Of a stretch of 43,638 bases of DNA, positions 38,389-43,638 are shown piece by piece (within the stretch, counting starts at the first letter, position 1; every line of letters begins with the position of its first letter). The stretch is from the NCBI GenBank assembly GCA_002724975.1, contig PBQF01000004.1:10443-54080 (forward strand), read 5' to 3'. The DNA is from Parcubacteria group bacterium (GTDB lineage: Bacteria; Patescibacteriota; Minisyncoccia; Phycocordibacterales; GCA-002724975). The translations under genes and the position numbers were made by a program. The notes beneath the pieces were generated by a model, which worked only from the letters and a program-made list of their open reading frames with translations, was not told the origin of the DNA and did not search any database.

Positions 38389-39630
38389 CTATTTTTCCAA
38401 AAGAATTTCCACCGCTTTCTCCAACTGTGGATCCAAGCCAGCATTGAAATCTTCGATTGTCATTTCAACCTCTACATCTGGTTTAACTCCCCCATCAGAA
38501 ATTGAATTTCCATTCGGTGTCAGCCATTTGGCAACTGTTACTTTAAGTGATGCACCATTTGTTACATCTGCCAATTCTTGAACGGAACCTTTGCCAAAAG
38601 ACTTACTTCCGACGATTGTAGCAACATCATGTTCTTTTAATGCCCCAGCCAAAATTTCTGAAGCTGAAGCACTTCCTCTGTCAACCAAGATTACAAACTT
38701 CAAATTCTCGTTAAAAATATCATAACCCTTGCTTCTATGTATTAAGTCTTCTCCATTGTTTTTGTAATCTTCCGTGACAATTATTTTACCAACAGGCAGG
38801 AACCAAGAAGCAATATCAATCGACGCTTCCAAAAAACCACCTGGATTTCCACGCAGGTCCAAAATTAATTTATTACTACCACCATTTATAAAGTTTCGAA
38901 GAGCGATCCTAAATTCGTTCGGTGATATGGCTGAGAAGTTAAATAGTCTAATTACAAAGACACCATCTGGCCGAAGTTCTGATTCCATTGTTGGAATTTT
39001 GATAATGTCTCTGACAACATCAATATCAAAAGTTCCTTCTCTCCCTTCTCTAATTAAGGTTAATTTAACACTCGTGCCAATTTCCCCTCTTATAACGCTT
39101 ACAGATTCATCAACACTCATATTGGCCGTACTTTCTCCATCAACAGCCAAAATTATATCTCCTGCCTGGATTCCTGCTCTTTCTGCCGGGGTATCTTTCA
39201 AAGGGGCAATAACTATTAAAATGCTGTCGCGAATACCGATTTCCATTCCAACTCCGCCAAAATTTCCGCTTATGTTCTCTGCAAAAAGTTCTGCTTCCTG
39301 TGGGGGTAAGAAGTTGGTATAAGGATCACCCAAAGAACTTGCTAAACCGGAAATTGCACCCCAAATCTTGTCTTGTGGCTCTATATCTTCATTATCTACA
39401 TATTTTTCATTTATGATATTCCAAGCTTTCCAAAAGACTGAGAAATCAACCTGTTCTGGTTGGCCTAAATCCTGATTTGCGACTTCTGTAACTTTACTTT
39501 CTTCACTATTTTCTCCGACGAACATTCCAGTAAAAAAGGCTCCTATGATTAGAAGCAACATGATGATTGAGGTTAATACTTTATTTCCGCTACCCCTCAG
39601 ATTTTCTGGATTTAATTTTTTTTCTAGCAT
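38389..39630 (-). CDS. C-terminal processing peptidase (S41) with PDZ domain
   Basis: A membrane-anchored serine protease of the CtpA/CtpB type. A helix lies at about 20-38 of the 413-residue form starting at 39630 (MLEKKLNPENLRGSG); an ATG 13 codons upstream is in frame, but GATAAT ten bases before 39630 favours the shorter form. A PDZ domain (GGVGMEIGIRDSILIVIAPL, PAERAGIQAGDIILAVDG) is inside the protease. The catalytic serine is in RGSASASEILAGAL and the lysine in KSFGKGSVQEL. Substrates are unknown. Confidence 0.93.
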   Translation of the reverse strand: MLEKKLNPENLRGSGNKVLTSIIMLLLIIGAFFTGMFVGENSEESKVTEVANQDLGQPEQVDFSVFWKAWNIINEKYVDNEDIEPQDKIWGAISGLASSLGDPYTNFLPPQEAELFAENISGNFGGVGMEIGIRDSILIVIAPLKDTPAERAGIQAGDIILAVDGESTANMSVDESVSVIRGEIGTSVKLTLIREGREGTFDIDVVRDIIKIPTMESELRPDGVFVIRLFNFSAISPNEFRIALRNFINGGSNKLILDLRGNPGGFLEASIDIASWFLPVGKIIVTEDYKNNGEDLIHRSKGYDIFNENLKFVILVDRGSASASEILAGALKEHDVATIVGSKSFGKGSVQELADVTNGASLKVTVAKWLTPNGNSISDGGVKPDVEVEMTIEDFNAGLDPQLEKAVEILLEK

Positions 39631-39697
39631 TCGGTCATTAATTATCTCAAAGGAAAAGGGTGTGAGCAAGTTTGGTACACAACTTTTTTGTTTTTGG

Positions 39698-39703
39698 TAG
39701 AAT
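39698..39703 (+). promoter_or_regulatory. -10 element, leaderless start of corA
   Basis: TAGAAT followed by seven bases and the ATG at 39711, which is preferred over an ATG at 39672. Confidence 0.55.
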
Positions 39704-39710
39704 TAAAGGA

Positions 39711-40625
39711 ATGATAAGCAGATTTACTCATAAGAAAATTACTTGGATTGATTTGGAATCTCCGACTAATTCAGAACTCCTTCAAATTGCAAATGAGTTT
39801 AAAATTGTCTCTCTGGTGGCAGACGAGTTAAAATCTCCCAGTATTAAGCCAAGAGTTGATTTATACAAGAATTTTATCTTTTTGATTTTACACTTCCCCG
39901 CTTTTAGACACAGTCATATTAGTCAATCCAATCAAGAAGTTGATTTCATAATCAGCAGGAATTTTTTGATAACAGTCCATTATGATGTAATCGATCCTAT
40001 TCATAAGTTTTCAAAAGAGTTTGAGGTTGAATCTATTTTGGGGAAGCATGACGTAAGAACTCATGCAGGATTTGTTTTTCATCATTTAATCAGAAAGCTT
40101 TATAACTCTCTTGAACATGAGCTCGAATACATCAACAGTTCTCTTGGTGAAATTGAAGACAGGATTTTTACAGGCAAGGAAAAGGAGGTTGTCAGGGATA
40201 TTTCGGAAGCCAGTAGAGACCTTTTAAATTTCAAGCAGGCCACGAGTTCGCACGAGGAGGTTCTGGAATCTTTTGAGATTGCGGGCGAGAAATTTTTTGG
40301 CGGGGATTTTGATTATTTTCTCCGAGACATTATTAGTGAGTATTATAAAATAAACCGGATTATAAAAAATCATCAGGAATCTCTTTTGGAACTCCGTGAT
40401 ACCAACGATTCTCTTTTGAGTACTAAGCAGAATGAAACGATGAAAATCTTAGCCATTTTGGCTTTTTTGACATTTCCACTCTCTCTTGTTGCTTCGATTT
40501 TCGGAATGAACACGAATTATTTGCCCGTTGTGGGAACAGAGGGCGATTTCTGGATTATTATTAGTATCATGAGTATACTGACCCTTATTTTCTTCTTTTA
40601 TTTCAAGAAAAAAGGGTGGTTGTAG
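39711..40625 (+). CDS. corA: CorA-family magnesium/cobalt transporter
   Basis: A 304-residue CorA channel. The cytoplasmic domain covers about 1-240 and ends in a long helix. Two membrane helices follow, the first ending in the signature GMN (SIFGMNTNYLPV) and the second leading to a basic KKKGW tail. The leaderless -10 supports the chosen start. It is divergent from the protease gene, with their starts 80 bp apart. Confidence 0.93.
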   Translation: MISRFTHKKITWIDLESPTNSELLQIANEFKIVSLVADELKSPSIKPRVDLYKNFIFLILHFPAFRHSHISQSNQEVDFIISRNFLITVHYDVIDPIHKFSKEFEVESILGKHDVRTHAGFVFHHLIRKLYNSLEHELEYINSSLGEIEDRIFTGKEKEVVRDISEASRDLLNFKQATSSHEEVLESFEIAGEKFFGGDFDYFLRDIISEYYKINRIIKNHQESLLELRDTNDSLLSTKQNETMKILAILAFLTFPLSLVASIFGMNTNYLPVVGTEGDFWIIISIMSILTLIFFFYFKKKGWL

Positions 40626-40652
40626 GCTCTTTATAGGAAAGTCTTAATCATA

Positions 40653-40658
40653 TATACT
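40653..40658 (+). promoter_or_regulatory. -10 element of cysS
   Basis: TATACT followed by eight bases and the ATG at 40667; TTATAG at 40631-40636 is a weak -35. Confidence 0.45.
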
Positions 40659-40666
40659 TTTAGCCA

Positions 40667-42031
40667 ATGTTGATGCTGAAAAACACCCTTTCGGGTGAAT
40701 TAGAAGAATTTAAACCGATAAAAAAGGGTGAAGTCGGAATGTATAATTGTGGCCCGACTGTTTACAACTACGCTCATATAGGTAATCTCCGAGCTTATGT
40801 TTTTTCTGACATTTTAAAAAGGACTCTCAAATATAATGATTATCAAGTAACGCAGGTTATAAATATTACTGATGTTGGCCATCTAACAGACGAGGGGTTG
40901 GATAAAATAGAGGAAAGAGCTAAAGAAGAAAGCAAGGGGGTTCAGGATATGGCCAATATGTATATTAAAAAATTTTTTGAAGATCTAAGTGAATTAAATA
41001 TTAATGTTGGGGATACTATTTTTCCAAAAGCGTCCGAACACATAAACGAGCAGATAGAAATGATAGAAAAACTGGAATCTCGGGGCTTTACTTATAAGAC
41101 TTCAGACGGTATTTATTTTAATACTGCCGAGTATATTGGATACGGAAAACTTGGAAATATAAACATTGACGAACTGAAAGAAGGGGCAAGAGTTGAAAAG
41201 AATAATGAAAAGAAAAATATGGCAGATTTTGCTCTTTGGAAATTTTCGGAAAAAGGAGTTAAAAGACAACAGGAGTGGAAATCTCCATGGGGTGTTGGTT
41301 TCCCGGGTTGGCATATTGAATGTTCTGCCATGAGTATGAAGCATTTAGGAGAGCATTTTGATATCCACACTGGTGGAGTCGACCATATTTTCCCCCATCA
41401 CAATAATGAAATTGCTCAGTCAGAAAGTGCTACTGGAAAAGCTTTTGTTAATTATTGGCTTCATGGAGCATTTCTAAATCTGAAGGGTGAGAAAATTTCC
41501 AAATCTAAAGGAAATTTAGTTTTACTTGACGAGATTACAGAGAAGGGACTCAATCCTCTTAGTTATCGTTACTGGCTTCTAACAGCTACTTATAACTCCC
41601 CTCTTAGTTTTTCTTGGGATGCAATTGAGGGTACTGAAATTGCTTTAAATAAATTGCATGACAGATTTAGAGAATTGCCGGAGGGTGGCAAAATTGATGA
41701 TAATTATAGAGCTTTATTTAAAGGATTTATAAATAATGATTTGAATACTCCGAAAGCTATAGCCTTGTTGTGGAACTTGCTGAAGGACAATGATATACAA
41801 CCAGGGGACAAAAAAGCCACTCTCTTAGAATTTGATAAAGTTTTGGCACTTGGCTTGGATAATTTAAGTGAAGTAGAAATCCCTAAAGAGGTTTTGGGTT
41901 TGGTTAAAGAAAGAGAGAAAGCGCGGGGGGAAAAGGATTGGGACAGGTCAGATGAATTACGAAATAAAATTGAAAAGCTCGGTTTTGGGGTTAAGGATAC
42001 TTCAGAGGGTTCAAAAATTTCTAAAATTTAA
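40667..42031 (+). CDS. cysS: Cysteinyl-tRNA synthetase
   Basis: A class I synthetase. CGPTVYNYAHIGNLRAYVFSDIL carries the zinc cysteine and HIGH motif, GWHIECSAMS and GGVDHIFPHHNNEIAQSE carry the other zinc ligands, and the KMSKS motif is KISKSKGN. 454 residues, normal. An ATG two codons later (40673) is an alternative start. It stands alone between corA and a short terminator-bearing gap. Confidence 0.96.
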   Translation: MLMLKNTLSGELEEFKPIKKGEVGMYNCGPTVYNYAHIGNLRAYVFSDILKRTLKYNDYQVTQVINITDVGHLTDEGLDKIEERAKEESKGVQDMANMYIKKFFEDLSELNINVGDTIFPKASEHINEQIEMIEKLESRGFTYKTSDGIYFNTAEYIGYGKLGNINIDELKEGARVEKNNEKKNMADFALWKFSEKGVKRQQEWKSPWGVGFPGWHIECSAMSMKHLGEHFDIHTGGVDHIFPHHNNEIAQSESATGKAFVNYWLHGAFLNLKGEKISKSKGNLVLLDEITEKGLNPLSYRYWLLTATYNSPLSFSWDAIEGTEIALNKLHDRFRELPEGGKIDDNYRALFKGFINNDLNTPKAIALLWNLLKDNDIQPGDKKATLLEFDKVLALGLDNLSEVEIPKEVLGLVKEREKARGEKDWDRSDELRNKIEKLGFGVKDTSEGSKISKI

Positions 42032-42047
42032 TTTTACATTTAAGGAC

Positions 42048-42075
42048 GAAAAAGAAAGCCCTACTGGCTCTTTTC
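42048..42075. terminator. Terminator after cysS
   Basis: AAAGAAAGCC and GGCTCTTTT pair around CTACT with one mismatch. A and T runs on the two sides suit both strands. The next 105 bp have no ORF; only a short CCAC/GTGG stem was seen. Confidence 0.5.
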
Positions 42076-42180
42076 AGCAATCCACCTCCCGTTAGTGGGC
42101 AAGTTCAGAACCCCAAATTGGAGACAAATACAAGATGAACTTAACGCTTTTGTCGGTTACTTTCCAGGCTTAGTACCTAG

Positions 42181-42582
42181 TTACTCTGTGTAATAACAAA
42201 CTTCTAACGGGATGCCATCTGGGTCACGGAAGTAAAAAGCGTAATACCCATCTCCGTAATCGGGATAATCTTTGGGCTTTCTTGTGATTTTGGTCCCCAA
42301 GGTTTCGGTTACTTTGAAAACCTCATCTACTTTTTCCTTTTTATCTACAAATAGGGCTATATGATTCAGGCCTGGGTAACGAACGAAGTCCTGATGCTCA
42401 ATCTGGCCTTCGTGTTGTAACATCAAAGAGTGTCCGTCTTTATTATATTCTCTAAGACCAAACCCGTCTTTTTCGCTAGAGAGGCCGACTTCAAAACCAA
42501 CAGCTTCCATCAACTTATCGTAGAAACCCTTTGATTTTTCCCAATTGCTGACGCTTAATATAATGTGAGCTATTTTAGGCAT
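42181..42582 (-). CDS. VOC superfamily (glyoxalase/bleomycin-resistance) protein
   Basis: A 133-residue single-domain vicinal-oxygen-chelate protein. It starts KIAHIILSVSNWEKSKGFYDKLM and ends GDGYYAFYFRDPDGIPLEVCYY, both typical. H6, the histidine of GLNHIALFV and E near LEVCYY are the expected metal ligands. The substrate is unknown. Its ATG overlaps the end of the AlkD-like fragment by eight bases, so the two once formed an operon. Confidence 0.9.
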   Translation of the reverse strand: MPKIAHIILSVSNWEKSKGFYDKLMEAVGFEVGLSSEKDGFGLREYNKDGHSLMLQHEGQIEHQDFVRYPGLNHIALFVDKKEKVDEVFKVTETLGTKITRKPKDYPDYGDGYYAFYFRDPDGIPLEVCYYTE

Positions 42583-42973
42583 ATCGTTTTGCTTTAACTT
42601 TTAATACATCGCTTTTCGCCTTACCCCTCAGGTCTCGTAAGGCATAAAGGGTTATGACTGAGGATACCGCTTGTTGTCTTAGCTTCTTAACATAATCTAA
42701 TACTCTCTTCTTGTCACCCCTCATCGTATCCTTAAGAGCCCAACCTACACCCTGAAGGACAAGTCTCTCTTGGTCTTCCAAAAGATTGTTGCATAGCTTG
42801 ATACATTGCTTTGTATACTTACCAGTCTCACCAATGGTACGAACAAATACCACTACGCTGGCTCTTCTCTCCCAAGGGTTCTTTGATTTGTTCCATTTAT
42901 TCAATAATATGGCAACTTCTTTTGGGTATCTAAGAAGAAGTGGTTGAAGCACGTTAATGTAAAAGGGCTCCAC
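42575..42973 (-). pseudogene. C-terminal fragment of an AlkD-like DNA alkylation repair protein
   Basis: The 132-residue frame resembles the back half of HEAT-repeat DNA glycosylases of the AlkD family (KWNKSKNPWERRASVVVFVRT, LVLQGVGWALKDTMRGDK, AVSSVITLYALRDL). Full-length members are about 220-240 residues; the front half is missing. The only frame start is a GTG inside the terminator hairpin of the upstream GC-rich gene, with no ribosome site. The gene was probably cut by arrival of the GC-rich block. It could still be expressed as a fragment from readthrough. Confidence 0.7.
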
Positions 42974-43000
42974 TCAACCGAAGTCAAGGGAGCCCCGTGC
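42965..43000 (-). terminator. Terminator of GC-rich 120-residue gene
   Basis: On the minus strand GGGCTCC and GGAGCCC pair around an inner CTTGAC-TTCG-GTTGAG hairpin, followed by TTTT. It borders the AlkD fragment directly. Confidence 0.85.
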
Positions 43001-43010
43001 TAGCTAGAAG

Positions 43011-43373
43011 CTAGCGGGTGACGAGGAGACGGACCGTACCCGTGCGGGCCTTCACTCGGACCACTCTGGCACCACGACGCTTGTGGTCACGGTTGCTCAA
43101 GAGGGTGAGGTTGTCGCCTGGCTCGGGGAGCTGCTGCATCAGGTGCAGGAACAGCCGTTGTTGTGCGTTCATCGAGAGCCTCGCGACTACGTCCATCACC
43201 GACGTGGCAGTCGACTCCACCTCGATGATGTAGTCGTTCACGCGGTATGAGAAGTAGCGAGCTTTTGAGTCGGACTGGCGGAGTTCATCCACCTCGTCCT
43301 TGATTCCGCACTCTGCGAAGAGCTGGTCTGCATCCACGGTCTTGGTGATCGTTCGTACGTCTTCGTTCGTCAT
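43011..43373 (-). CDS. GC-rich gene of unknown function (120 aa)
   Basis: Not recognised. It starts MTNEDVRTITKTVDADQLFA; the middle is mixed and probably folded (YFSYRVNDYIIEVESTATS), and the tail is strongly basic (RDHKRRGARVVRVKARTGTVRLLVTR), which suggests nucleic-acid contact. Codons favour G/C in third place, in sharp contrast to the AT-rich genome. It has its own promoter, a leader of about 75 bases, AAAAGGAG six bases before ATG, and its own terminator. Probably acquired by transfer. Confidence 0.7.
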   Translation of the reverse strand: MTNEDVRTITKTVDADQLFAECGIKDEVDELRQSDSKARYFSYRVNDYIIEVESTATSVMDVVARLSMNAQQRLFLHLMQQLPEPGDNLTLLSNRDHKRRGARVVRVKARTGTVRLLVTR

Positions 43374-43390
43374 TGTGTTCTCCTTTTGAT

Positions 43391-43427
43391 CCGAGATTCA
43401 CAAGTGTTGTGCTCGACACTCTCTCGG
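43391..43427 (-). promoter_or_regulatory. Hairpin in the 5' leader of the 120-residue gene
   Basis: CCGAGA/TCTCGG encloses GAGTGT/ACACTT. The stem ends a few bases before the ribosome site, so it may stabilise the mRNA or control access. Confidence 0.55.
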
Positions 43428-43454
43428 CATCGGATTTTAAAGCACACCGATATA

Positions 43455-43483
43455 AACTTAGCACGGGAGGTTTAACTTGTCAA
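43455..43483 (-). promoter_or_regulatory. Promoter of the 120-residue gene (minus strand)
   Basis: TTGACA (43478-43483), 17-base spacer, TAAGTT (43455-43460). The stop codon of the upstream 22-residue ORF lies inside the -35. Confidence 0.75.
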
Positions 43484-43548
43484 GGGTAAGAATATAGTGT
43501 GTCGCGAAGTTGGCGCTTCACTTCTCGTATGTAGTCGGACATCCACAT
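43480..43548 (-). CDS. Very short ORF with strong expression signals (22 aa)
   Basis: It encodes a charged, amphipathic 22-residue peptide beginning MWMSDYIREVKRQL. Support comes from AGGAGG seven bases before the ATG and a near-consensus promoter upstream. It could be a leader peptide for the 120-residue gene, a small functional peptide, or the truncated front of something else. No family recognised. Confidence 0.45.
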   Translation of the reverse strand: MWMSDYIREVKRQLRDTLYSYP

Positions 43549-43591
43549 CTCGGAACCTCCTCAGTTTTTTGTGAACAGTTTAACCAAGCTG

Positions 43592-43620
43592 AGATTAAAA
43601 TAGTTTTGAGGGGGTGTCAA
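43592..43620 (-). promoter_or_regulatory. Promoter of the 22-residue ORF (minus strand)
   Basis: TTGACA (43615-43620), 17-base spacer, TAATCT (43592-43597). CTCAG and CTGAG in the leader can pair just before the AGGAGG site. Confidence 0.7.
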
Positions 43621-43638
43621 TAGTCGGCTCCCCGAACT

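Noticed and set aside
38774..39322. 182-codon + strand ORF antisense to the S41 protease
   Set aside because: It is a mirror of the protease frame; Ser/Pro/Ile-rich translation and no start signals.
42080..42180. Possible tRNA remnant (GGGCAAGTTCAGAACCCC looks like a T arm)
   Set aside because: No acceptor stem, D arm or anticodon arm can be drawn around it on either strand.
43018..43233. 71-codon + strand ORF opposite the 120-residue GC-rich gene
   Set aside because: Long open frames on both strands are expected in GC-rich DNA; only the minus strand has promoter, ribosome site and terminator.

Overview
The window reads as a chromosomal piece of a Candidate Phyla Radiation (Patescibacteria) bacterium, most likely a Parcubacteria-type lineage. 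The support is AT-rich DNA, very tight packing of small core genes, size-reduced aminoacyl-tRNA synthetases (AlaRS without its C-terminal domain, AspRS without its GAD insertion), an actin-like ATPase paired with a baseplate-J-like membrane protein, and many small membrane proteins. TGA is used as a stop and never appears inside a frame, so the code is standard and not the TGA-glycine code of Gracilibacteria. No rRNA, tRNA, IS element or CRISPR array was found.

Layout. From 41 to 34908 every gene is on the + strand: mnmA; an ATP-cone nuclease; two small membrane proteins; a DNA-repair-flavoured run (PD-(D/E)XK nuclease, MGMT-like protein, protein-isoaspartate methyltransferase, uracil-DNA glycosylase); alaS; a probable structured RNA; the actin-like/baseplate-J-like pair; the ribosomal alpha operon (infA, rpmJ, rpsM, rpsK, rpsD, rpoA, rplQ) continuing into rplM, rpsI, grpE, dnaK and dnaJ; two genes headed by a duplicated 77-bp promoter module (UlaG-like hydrolase, PlsC-like acyltransferase); a methyltransferase and an orphan histidine kinase; glyS, trpS, aspS; scpA, scpB; a cell-wall block (DD-carboxypeptidase, mraY, ftsW, murG); gltX; an EnvC-like M23 protein and two small membrane proteins.

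At about 34.9 kb orientation switches. Minus-strand genes follow (a LexA-like repressor with a 21-bp palindrome upstream, small membrane-anchored proteins, rplI, a C-terminal processing protease), mixed with rpmA, corA and cysS on +. The largest gene-free stretch (36314-36968) holds a 28-bp dif-like palindrome and possible structured RNA. The right edge carries a VOC protein, a truncated AlkD-like gene and a strikingly GC-rich block of small genes.

Two expression styles coexist. About twenty genes have a -10 hexamer ending 6-8 (rarely 9) bases before the start codon, which predicts leaderless or nearly leaderless mRNA and lets several starts be chosen. In contrast, the GC-rich small genes at 38.1-38.4 and 43.0-43.6 kb have full TTGACA promoters, untranslated leaders, strong Shine-Dalgarno sites and terminators. 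They look like self-contained cassettes placed into the AT-rich chromosome, and one seems to have cut off the front of an alkD gene.
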